Program-made: the position numbers and the translations under genes
In this document: positions 32,772 through 45,054 of the stretch, piece after piece
Layout: each line of letters opens with the position of its first letter
Position numbering within the stretch: position 1 is the stretch's first letter
Assembly (NCBI GenBank): GCA_029962745.1
Contig: CM057167.1
Location: 22,307,951-22,371,950 of the forward strand
Direction of reading: 5' to 3'
From: Echinometra lucunter
Lineage: Eukaryota; Echinodermata; Echinoidea; Camarodonta; Echinometridae
DNA: 64,000 bases
The notes under the pieces: generated by a model
What the model saw: only the letters and a program-made list of their open reading frames with translations
What the model was told of the DNA's origin: nothing
Database searches by the model: none

Positions 32772-35700
32772 ATGTACTACTGCTACTGCTTCTGCTAATA
32801 CTACTACTGGTACTACTGCAACTGCTACTACTATTACCACTCTTACTACAACTACCACCATTACTACTGCTACTATTACTACTTCTACTACTACTACTAC
32901 TGCTGCTTACTTTCGATCTGTGACAATAACATCCCTGCATCTGGCCAGATGATGTGTCTTGAATTGTTCACAGGTCTGCATGACTTCTGGGCTAAGGTCC
33001 TGTAGGCTAGGTAGGTGAATCTTCTCAGTGCCATAGATACACTTCCTGATCCTACTCCAGTAAATCAAGGTTAGAGATGGGGAGGGGGGGGGGGGGTTGA
33101 AGTAGTGACACAGAGAGAGGAAGAGAAAGGAGAGTGAGGAGAAAGGGGACAGACAGAAAGAGAAAGGTGTAGGAGATAGGGATGGGTGAGAGAGAGTAAG
33201 AGGTAGGGTGAGGCAGAGGAAAATTGCAGGGAGAGGGAGAGGGTTGAAGAAATGAGACAGAGAGAGGAAGAGAAACAAAGGAGGGTGGGCGAAAAAGACA
33301 GCATAGAGAAAGAAAAAGGTGTATAAAATAGAGAAAGGTAAGAGAGAATAAGAGGTAGGGTGAGACAAAGGAAAAGGGAGGGAGAAGGGAGGGAAAGGTT
33401 GCAGTACCAGAAAGAGAGAGAGAGAGGAAGAGAAAGAAAGGTGGGAAAAGAGGGTAGGTAGATAGAGAAAAGTGTAGGATATAGAGACGGGAGAGTAAGA
33501 GGTAGGATGAGAGAGTAAGAGGTAGGATGATACAGAGAGGGAGAGGAAGGATCAAAGTAAATGGAATTAAGATGGGAGAGAGGAGGGAAAGAGTTCAAGG
33601 AAAGGAAAGAGAGAGAAAGGAAGAGAGAGAGAGAGAGAGAGAACAGAGAAATTAGTAAAGGGGCAATGAGAGACGGAGAATAAACCATTAAGTAGCTAGT
33701 AATGTTATCCTGACTTCAAGAGCATCATCATCTTTTTTTGGTCCTCTTTTACTTAGTAAAATCAAGATTGTAAACTTTTGTATTTCTGCTTTGCCATGAA
33801 GAAAGTATTTCTAATTAACCATTTTGAATGAATGAATGAAAGAGCACCCAAGTTATTTAAAAGCCTCTCCATGCAATCATGAAATTGCCCTAAGAGGCAT
33901 GCTGTTGACCCATTCAATTTGCTGCTACTATTAAGACTTCAACAGGTATAGGGGTGAAAGAAATTATGTTGATGTATGAAAGCATGATAATTTACTTTGA
34001 TGTTGCATTTTTTGACTGAAATCTACATACTACATGCTGCACATTAACAAGGAGTGAAAATACCAGGTAATAATCGATTTCTCATTCTTCCAGCCTGTCC
34101 ACTTTCGACAAATTCTGTATACCGTAATTTGTGTACTTGGTTATCTTTACTTGGAGGAGTCTGAGCCTTTGAATGTTTCTTAAACAATTATATGGTGCTT
34201 TACAAATGCTGTGAATCATCATCATCATCATCATCATCTTTAATATGTATCAAATCTTAATTTGAATTTACTGATGAAGTGCAGTAAACTAAAAAGAACA
34301 TTTTAGCCCACTGAACACTAAGCAGGAAATAAATTGGGCTGGGTCTATGGAAAACGTGTGTTATACTGATATCGAATCATGCTTAGCGGGTAAACAATCA
34401 AATCTATATAATGGCCAATGAAAGGAAACTGAGGTGACATTTGTAGTCATCTAGGTTCAATACAATGTATCTCAACTCATAACTTTTTTAATTCTTCTAA
34501 ACCGAGATGAGATCACTACAAGGCCGTACGCAGGAATTTTTTCTTGGGGTGTTAAGAATATATGCAATATTGAGGGAACACGCAAACAATGGAGCAAAGC
34601 AACCCAGTGGGAGCTTTTGCATTTTTAGAATTGAAATTGAAGGATCTGGTCCCGGGGGGGTACTCGACCCCAAAAGTGGTAGGTATGTGCCGCAGACGAG
34701 ACAAAAAACGGGGGCTTTGGAACGGGCTTATTGTGAAAAGGAGGGTCTTCGGAACAGGCTTCGGAACTACAAATGTTTGTGAAAACGGGGGTCTTTGGAA
34801 CGGTTCGCCTGCGTGTGAGTGCGTATGTATCCCTATGGAACGGGCATACGTGCATGCAGCTAGCCCGGCGGCACAGGCGCCGGGTGCACTCGCGCAGAGG
34901 CGATGGTCGGACAGCGCTCTGCGGGCCGCTTTTCACCAAAAATGCAGCTCATTGTAGCGGATCAATGCGGCCGGAACGGCGTAACGAAAAATATGTGAAG
35001 CTTTGGAATGGATTTCTTTCTTCTTTTTTCTCAATAAGATAAAAATGCTATGCTTTGGAACGGAAATTTGAGTGTAAAAATGGGGGTCTTCTCCGCGGCA
35101 CATACCCACCACGCATCATATACTGAGTGCCCCCCCCCCCCCCCCCCCCCCCCCGGGGATCTGGTGAACATTTTTGAGAGTGTTGGCAATGTCCCAACAC
35201 AAATATGAACATGTATCCCTTGTATTAAGTTATTTCATTCTAAAATGCTAATTTTGTCATTTTTTTTTCTGCCACTATGTTTTCAGTCGTAATAATTATC
35301 TTTGTTTAATAATCATGTTTGAAAGTTATCTATTTAACTATCTTAGTAAAATTGATGGATATACTGTACAATGATGACGGAATTTGTTTTGAAAATAAAG
35401 AACCCTGTGGAAGGAAAACAAACAAATTTCATTTCGCATTTCTTATTGATAAAGTGTTTTTTATAAACTTTAAATCAAGGGGGAGAGGATAGGAATGGCA
35501 CCTCTCGCATGGATAAAGTATTGACCAATGGTAATGTAGAACAACATTCTCAAAATGTACTAACATGCCAGGATCTTACTATTTTTTCCAACACCAAAAC
35601 CAGGGGTGTTTTACAAAGAGTTAAGTTGGACTTTGAGTCATGCGTAAGCACCAATGAACATCCACTATTAAACGCGTATTCATCACTGATAGTCTTCCCA

Positions 35701-38700
35701 ACAGTGCGCATCCCATGGGCATGATCTGAGCATCCAATTAGGAATTTAAGTGCAACTTTAAGTCCATACTAACTCTTTGTGAAACACCCCCATAACTAAT
35801 TAATACAATTTGAATACTACCATCCCCATGAATTTCTAGACTTCCCAGTACCATGATGAAATCATAATAAAAGTATCGAAATATCTATGTGTATTCATAT
35901 CAAATTAATGGAAGTGCAGAGATTCAAATGATATGCAAAAATCATCCCCCTAAGATTAAGAAGCTGCATACTGGAACTGGGTGGCTCTGGTATTAAAGCA
36001 ACAGTGAACTGACCCTTATTATGATGTATTTACAACAGCGCCAACTTATGGCTACTCAAAACCAGAGACTCTTAGAAACATTTTATCCTTTGTGGCTTCT
36101 CGTGAATTTCCTTAGTATGAATACAAATACATTTTAACAGATGTTACTCAAAAAATAAAGCTCTCATTGATCAGAATAGAGCATGCTGGGAGCAAAAAGG
36201 GGACAAAATCAGTAGTTTAGGACTGAGAGGGCGCTATTTCAAAATTCTATACAAGGGTGCCAGTTCGCTCTGGCTTTAAGTCTGTGGGGGGGGGGGGGGT
36301 GGATCATGTGCACACATAGCCAACAGAATACTATAGATATATATACAATTACTTTCAATGGAAATGGATCTATTGTATTAGTTTATCTGCTAAAGTTTCT
36401 AATGAGAATAATACAATGAATGATCTGTGAGGAAAGTAGTGAAGCTGGAACCCTTGTTTTCATTGAACAATTAAAGGAGAATGCAATCAGTGCATCAGTA
36501 TGCTCTTGGTGAATAAAGATGACCAAAAAAGAGTAAAAAGTGAAAGTTTGAGCAAAATCGGACAATCTGTTCAAGAGTTATAAGTTTTGAAAGTGTCAGT
36601 AAGTCCCTATTATGAGGATCCTTGAGTTGGCAACTTTGCCAGCATCTGTGATGTCATTGTGGACAACTCTCAATTCATTTTGTACATAATTTTAAGAAAA
36701 ATTGATTTAAATATGAAATTTCAAGTCAGGAATCAACATGATTCTTCCCAAATTGCTTGCAGAATTGATATAGCCATGTCATACGCAAACAATACATCAA
36801 AAGAATATTTATATTTCCTGAAAATAAAGAAAATGTTAAATTCTGTGTACAAAATGAATGGAGAGTTGTCAACGATGACATCACAGTTGCTGGCAAAGTT
36901 GCCAATTCAAGAATCCCCATAACAAGGATTTACTTAAACTTTCAAAGGTCTTGAACAGATTGTCCGATTTTCCTCAAACTTTCAATGTTTACTCTTCTTG
37001 TTCTTCTTCATTCACTGGAAGGACTCTGATGTCTGGGTTGCATTCTCCTTTCGTGACAGAAGGTCCACATTATGTGGTTTGGTCTAATAACTTTTGATGC
37101 AGAGCCCTAAAAATCATACTAAATACATGAGCAGAAAGAGCAAAAAATTCCACACTTACAGTGCCTATTTTGGTTGCATTATTATTTGTTGTTTGATGCT
37201 GAAAATTTTTTAAAGGAAAATAAGCATTAAAATCCTTAAATTGGCAATGCGATGAAAATGTTAAAATTACTGTTTTTCCCTGCAAATTGGCAACTTTATG
37301 AGTTCTCAGCATACATTCTGTCAATTTATATTTATTTCAGATACATGTTTTATAAGAAAAATGTACCAATAAAAGAAAAATGTTGGTGTTGCCAATTTGA
37401 AGAATAAAAGCTGATCAAATTAGGCTTTAAATAACTCCTGTCACGAATGGGTTAAGAGTGAGAGTATTTTGTAGAAAAAGGCAAAGTGTGTTACATTTGA
37501 CTCTATATGGATTTCAAGCAGTACATTTTTTTTATCACTGAGTTCTGAGAGTCGGCTGCAATGATTTCCTTGGATTACAGTGATATTTGTCTTTGCAAAC
37601 ATCTTTGTATATCTAGAATAGTATCAAACTTTAATGTCTTTCTGAGATCATAGATCCTACTGCATGCACCTGTAAGCTATAGGATGGGTTGAGCTGGAAG
37701 AGAAGTCTGAAACTAAACACTTCTAAAGCCACTGAGTAACAAATGCTATTCAAAATCAGCATCATATGCTTTGCAAAAAGTTAAAATATACAAGTGATCA
37801 GAAATGCCAGACCTTCTTTACCCCATAGACTGCAGTGTTACCCAGGTTGGTTTTGCAAATGGCGGAATTCAGTGATAGATATCCTGATGATAACATCTTA
37901 CATTTCAAAACCTTTATATTCCTGGCTGTTTAATTGTCCTTCTGAACATCTTTATACATTAACACAGACATAAAAATTCAACAGTCTCTTACATGTGACC
38001 CTCCACCACAAAAATGACCAATAAATCAGAAATTTTACATCTTCACATTTTGACCCATTCGTGACAGCAATTATTTAAAGCCTTATTTGATCAGCTTTTA
38101 TTCTCCAAATTGGCAACACCAACATTTTTATTTTATTGCCACATCTTTCTTATAAAACGTCATGTATCTGAAATGAATATAAATTGACATAAATTATGAT
38201 GAGAAGTCAAAAAGTTGCCAATTTGCAGGGGAAAACAGTGATTTTAAACTTTCTATCACATTGCCAATTGAAGGATTTTAATACTTATTTTCCTTTAAAA
38301 AATTTTCAGCATCAAACAACGAATATTGACGCAACCAAAATGAGCACAGTTTGTGTAGAATTTTTTGCTCTTTCTGCTCATGTATTTGGCATGATTTTTA
38401 GGGCTTTGCAGCAAAAGATATTAGGCCAAACCACAAAATGTGGACCTCTGTCATGAATGGGTTAATTTGAAAGGTTGGACTCTTGTGAATGGTGTATAGT
38501 TTGCCTTGTCAAGACCATGCAAATCCTTTGAAATTACACTGAGAATGAGAGCTTGTCAGACAGCCTTATCACAAGAATAATACAGAAAACAGGATGTAAA
38601 GTGGAGTGACCACCCAGGAGTGCCATACTGGTATCCTATTGTCTGTCTCACTAAAAGGTTGAATGGAAATTCCATAGTATTGACTATGAAGGGATTATCA

Positions 38701-41700
38701 GATTAGGTGCAAGCTTGGAATAGTTTCAGAGATATACTTCTCTCCTTATTTAGATTTCATAGATTTCAGAGTGAATAACCTCTGAGTTATGTATACATGT
38801 TAATGTGAAGGTTTTACCCAGCATTCTGGCATACTTTCATTTCAAATTTCCCTCAAACTGGTCATTTTAAATCAAAGAAAAAAAACACATATCTGCATTG
38901 AAGATGGCTCCCAAATTTGGTCAGACAGCAGATCAATAAATGAAACACCAGAAAATACAAAAAACCTAAAATTAACTTTTCAACCCCAAGCTCTCGATTT
39001 TAGCTGTATACTCTAAATTCCCATTGCTACTTACTGGTTGTTTTGTAGTACATGTAAATGTTCACAAAACAAGCCTCCACAAAGTTACAGGATCCTTCAA
39101 TTCACATTTACCTAATACAGGTACTCAATTCACATCACTCATTGCACATTATATTGGTCCATAAAAGCTCCAATGATTACTACCACTTTGAACTACAAGC
39201 ATAGTGAACAGTTTCAACAAGAACAAAATTAAAAAAAAAAAAAAAATTCAATTTACACATATGTGAACTAAAATGGCAAGTTAACAGTGCTTGGTGAAAT
39301 AAAGCCAAAAAATTCCCCTTCAAATCATAAAACAAAACAAGATAAAGAAGTGACAGAAAGTGCTGGAAAATGTGCTAACAAAAATCAGTGGCAATGTGTT
39401 TTGAAGTCTACTGCAGCATACCAATTACATGTAGAGGCAATTTTTTTTTTCCCCTAAAAGTAATTACACGATGGTAAAATTGTTTTTTGATATATGATCG
39501 AGAAAAGAATTCTAAGAAAAATTACATTAAAAATATGATGATTTTCAATCGAAATCAATGCATTTTGGCTAATTTTCTCATAAAAAGTCAAGAACTGACC
39601 AAAAAATTTGAGTATAAGGTATGACGTAAAAGTGGGTACCCAGCTTCGCGCATTGCAGTTGTGCTGCGCGCTAGGCTGTACAATATGTATTATACCTTGC
39701 ACGCATTTTGCTAGAAGTGCGGGAAACCTTGGCGGTAAACCCCGTTATTTTTTGTGTACAAGTCAATGGGATATGAGGCAGCAAGAAAAAAACGCCTAGG
39801 CAAGGGACATATTTTTCGCCTCCTGGTGGCAAAAAGCTGTGGACTAATCAAATTCTTAAAACAGTTAGCCCAAAATATTATATGTCATGAGTTTGTCCGC
39901 ACAAATTTTGGCAAAACTCGTTTATTTGAGCAATGATACATGAAAGCGTGTTCATTATCATAAGTAGCATGGTTTACTTTACCATAGGTGAACAGTAAAA
40001 AAATTGTGCGGGTTTAAAGAGTAATATGGAGTATAGAGTAATACATTGCAATGCCCATATTAAATAAAAGAAACTGGTGGCAATGCATTTTGAAATCTAT
40101 TGCAGCATACCAACTAAATGTAGAGGATTTTTTCCTTATAGAGTAATACATTGCAATGCCAATTTCAAATAAATGAATTTGTTGTGATGTATAACTTTGA
40201 TGAGAGTCAGTTGGGAGTTAACTAACATCTTTACGCAGTATGAACGCACTTCAGGCTTTAAGCAGACGGTGATATATACATAGTTCAGAGATGCCAACCT
40301 TGTAAAATGCATCGCAGTCTTTTGAGGGATGAAAAGGGGTATTTTTGGTGGAAAAACTTTTCACCTTTCCTGCAATAGACATGTGTAGTAATACAAAGTA
40401 TATTCCATGAAACCTGCAGTGTTTTAAAAAAAACACCCAAACCAACCAGTATGAAATACTGCAAAAAAGGGAACAGTTGGCATCTCTGGATATGTGAATG
40501 ACTTTTTTTCATATTAAACCACTGAGTACTATTAACCCATAGCAGTACAGAGCTTTCTCGTGGTCTAAATTAATCATCTTCAGTCCTCAAATTGGCAATA
40601 CAAATTATTTTTTTCCACGTTTACATAGCTTGAAAAAAATAAATATGGATATAACATAAACCAAAATGAAATATAATTGTAAAATTGAATCAGAAATTGC
40701 CAATTTGAACACAGAAATAGTGATCATATATTATTCACTGCATTGCCAATTTAAAGAGTTCAATGATTAGTTACACTTAAACTGCTCTAATTCGAGAACG
40801 CCACACCATACAGCGATGGGAATGGGCTCAAATTTGTCAGTGCATTTTTCTCTTTCTGCTAATGTATAATATGCACTCGCCCAACATTCTGGACCAACAT
40901 ACAGTGTATACTGCAAAAGCGTCTCCTAAAGGTGACACTGTACCTCTATGGGTTAAAGCCAGCGATGACTTTGGCTGGAGTGCATGGAAAATGGGTGTAG
41001 TACCAAAATCAACTGCATCCAACGGGTTGAAATACTATGCTACTGATCGTATTGTGATAAATACCATGGATAAGCAAAGCAAAGCCAGGCATAATACCAA
41101 AAATAAAGACAATTTTTGCAAACACAGCTATGCTTTCCAATACCTTCTCTTGAAAGGTTTTCGCCATCTCCTAGTCCTGAGATCAAAATATGTATTTTAA
41201 AAAAGATACAAAGAAAGGTAGAAAAGCGGTGCTATAACAAATTCAAGTGTTAGAAATTAGCATTTAGTGAGAAACTACAAACAAACAAGTTATCTGTGAG
41301 TGGAATAATAGGAAATAATTAGTAAACATTTGGATTGAAATAAGCTAAAGACAGGAAAGTAGTACAGATTCCAATTGCATTGTTCATCAAATGTCAGAAA
41401 AAACAACAACTAAGAGTCGACTGAAACTCCAAATTTGATGTTTAAGAAAATTGTGCTGACCAACAAGACAAGCGGGGCAAAACCAGCATGTAAAGGCCAA
41501 CAAAGAGAAATAATCAAAGTAGCTTTAATGTGTCTTTGAATACTTGATAAATTCATTCCCCTCAACCAAATATTGCTGTATTTATATCATATTTGTCTAT
41601 TATTTTAGACTGATATATTTCGCAGTAGACAGGAGTGGCAACTATGAACAAGCATTATACCCCCCCCCCCCCCCTGCCCCAGTTCTCAACTCCCTTTGAA

Positions 41701-44700
41701 TAAAACTAACAAAAAGTGTGCCTTGCATCCTTTGTTAGAGCATAGAAATTGAGACAAAAGTAATTTAGAGACTGTGCAGTAATAACTAAAAAGAAGACAC
41801 AAATATTTTGAACAGAATATATTTGCTAAATAAGGTCAATCAAAAGGTTAAAACAGTCAAATGAAAATTTGCTAATCACTATCAAATTTCAAGTTTGTGT
41901 TCATTTGTGAGAGAAACAGGCAGACTGAAGAAAAAGGGAAGACAAACAGGAAGAAAGACAAAAGAGTACAGAAAACAGCTGAGGAGAAGAAACCAAATTT
42001 TGCCATAAAAATGTCTACTTACATTCTGACGACAGGCATGATAACATTCTCTGTGTCGAAGCCAAAGATTGCCAACACCACAAAGCCCTGGCCGTAATTC
42101 AGGATGCAGTCGAGGAAAGACAATTCTAAGAAGATCCCTGATTGACTAGCACCAATTAACTTCCAGAAACACAATGAAACAGCCTGCATAGAGAGAAAGA
42201 AAGAAAGAGAGAGAAACAAGGGCAATAACAATTAGCAGGATCAGCAAACTAAGTACTGAAGAAAATATGAAAAACAAGGTAAAAGGTAAAAATATAACCA
42301 TTAGCAGGAGCAGCTAACTGAATACTGAAGAAAACATGAAAAACAAGGTAAAAGGAAAAAATATAATTGTAATATGAAATGAAAAACAATGGTTTGGTGT
42401 TTTGGATCTAGAAATTTGCCTTATATTAGTAAACATACTAGTACAAATGAATGGGATCAGGGGGGCATTTCATCATGTGTCTTGCCAGTGATTTTCACTG
42501 ACAAAGTCTGTTTGACTGACAATTTCTGACCAGCCTTTATATATACGTTATCAGTTGTCAGCCGCTGATAAAGTTGTCAATGCTGACAACATGTCAGTGG
42601 AGAAATGTTGATGAAACGCCCCCCAGTTGAGCAGGGGGCGTTTCATCAACATTTGTTGTCTGACAAGTTGTCAGATCTGACATCTTTCCTTGATTTTGAT
42701 TGGCTGAGAAGCATCGTTACTGTGGCAACTGTCGGATAAAACAGACTTTGTCGGATAAAACATCTGACAAGTCCTTTCATGAAACGCTCCCCTGGATACT
42801 AGCCAAATTGGCATTAGACCCAATGGAAATTAATGCTGAAGGCTACAACACGATAAACTGCCCCCCCAAAATATCCAAATTGGCATTAGACCCAATGGAA
42901 ATTAATGCTGAAGCCTACAACACGATAAGCTGTCCCGCCCCCCCCCCAAAAAAAAATATCCACTGTAAAATGTAAACACTTTATGTGTAAGTATTCTCTG
43001 AGCTGAGAAACAAAAGTCTAAAGTATATACACTTCTGTCATTCAGTTTTGACACTATTTTTTTTCAGGCAGTTTTGCACTACCTTGACAAAAGGAAGCAA
43101 AAGTGATACCTACTAAATCCGAGTCATTAAAGGTATTGGCTAACTTTGTGAGCAGCTGATTTAAAAAATTCTCAAACTAAGATGAAACATGTGTATGAGT
43201 ACTTGTATTTGTACTCAAAAACCCTGAAATCAACCATAATTTGGAATGAAAAAGTGTAAGTTAGACGCAAACGGCAATTTTATTATCCTTCGTCTCACGA
43301 GACACTCACTAAGAGGACCGCTTTGCTTGAATTTGAAAATGCCGTTGTTTGCCTCCCGTCGCGTGATACGCCAATGCACACAGTACGGTAAGGTGAGTCA
43401 TACGCGCATGCGCACTCCTTATGTCTATTCTGTGCAACCGACTCTCGTATATTTTTCAAACATTGGTTCACATTTTTGATATTTAACATACTTCCTGTGG
43501 ATATTGTACTTTGAAACTTTCAGACTGGTATTTTTACACTATAACCCTTATGTTTATCCCATTTTCAAGTAACAAAACGAGATTTTTAAAAAATCATAAC
43601 AATGTTAACCAATGCCTTTAATGTTCCCATGTCTTATCTAATGTGCTATTCTTCCAGGCCAAATTATATGCAGGTCAGTACAAATTACAAACACGATTTA
43701 CTTTGACACTATTTTTTTTCAGGCAGTTCTGCACTACCTTGACAAAAGGAAGCAAAAGTGATTCCAACTAAATCCGAGTCATTAATGTTCCCATGTCTTA
43801 TTTAATGTGCTATTCTTCCGGGCCAAATTTTATGTATAAACACTCATCCTGCTGAGGGATATGTTAGTAAGACATGACGATATTCACTTGAGGTCTGTAC
43901 AAATTACAGACACATTTTGCTCTTTTACAGAAAATGTTACTTTTGTCACTTGCTTCCTTTTGTCAAAGTAGGGCAGAGTTTATTTAGTCTTGTAACAAGG
44001 CTTCATACTTACAATAACCATAGACAACACCAGGAAGTAGAGGAGTAGGATGTGACGACCAAGCTGGTGTCTCTCAGCTTCGTTCAACACCACTGCATCT
44101 TCTTCCTCCTGTCTGCTCATCTCAGCCATACTCCTCCTCAGAAGGAGACGTCGGCACTCGCTGGTCTGGTAACGGGAGCAGCCGAAGCGCCGGCCGCACA
44201 TCTGAAGATGGATGGAAGCATTCAGGGACGGAAGGTCTTCGATGTCGTCGACATGGCACGGTGAGGAGGATGATGAGGAGGATGACAATGACGAAGAGTC
44301 GTTGTACACGGGCATGGGTGAGTCATCAGATGTATTGTCTGAAATCATGATTAATTTGAGTTAGATATTATAGAATAAAAAATAAAATTCATCAAAAATT
44401 TCTAAATCAACAGAGGCAAGTGGAGTACTGCCTGAGAGGATAGTCTGTCCAACAATATATCATTGACTGCAAACTGACATCAACATGCATACATATTTCT
44501 ACTTTTTGTGCAAATTGGCAACATTTTATACTGACATATTGTCTACAGAGAGAATTAAGTCCATGGCAAGTAAAGTGCTGTGGAAATAGTCATGACCGTG
44601 AGAGCGCTATATAAATGAATAAATTGCACTGTATTGTACTGTACTAAGATGAGTCATGAACTAAACCTCGGCCAAAAATATGCAAAGGTTCTTCCAAAAT

Positions 44701-45015
44701 TGTTTTTTTCAAAGAAAAAGTGAAATAATTATACCTCCTCTGTTATTATTCTGCTTGCTATTCAAAACGACAGTAGCGGTCCTGCTGTCACTCTCACTCT
44801 CTGAAGAGTCATGGCCGAGGAGGGGTTCATAACCTTCATGACGGAAACGGTCCCATCGATGCAGTGCTATCAACGATACCACAGACACCACCAAGTTGAG
44901 TATGAGGATGATGATACTGGCAATGAGCTGAAAAGAGAGAGAGAGAGAGAGAGAGATAGCTAGTTGAAATAATCAAACTTTTTAATCATCCTGTTGTATG
45001 AGTTGATGAAAGAGA

Positions 45016-45054
<39 letters not shown>

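Noticed and set aside
32519..32952. Long poly-leucine, poly-threonine, poly-serine and poly-valine ORFs on both strands
   Set aside because: They are all readings of one (ACT)n repeat and lack gene context.
33052..33688. Three overlapping minus-strand ORFs of 150-205 codons rich in Ser/Leu/Pro
   Set aside because: Readings of a polypurine/polypyrimidine tract in all frames; intronic to GPR155.
34507..35042. Cluster of overlapping ORFs in GC-rich DNA
   Set aside because: They lie in a repeated foldback with no domain; openness reflects GC content.
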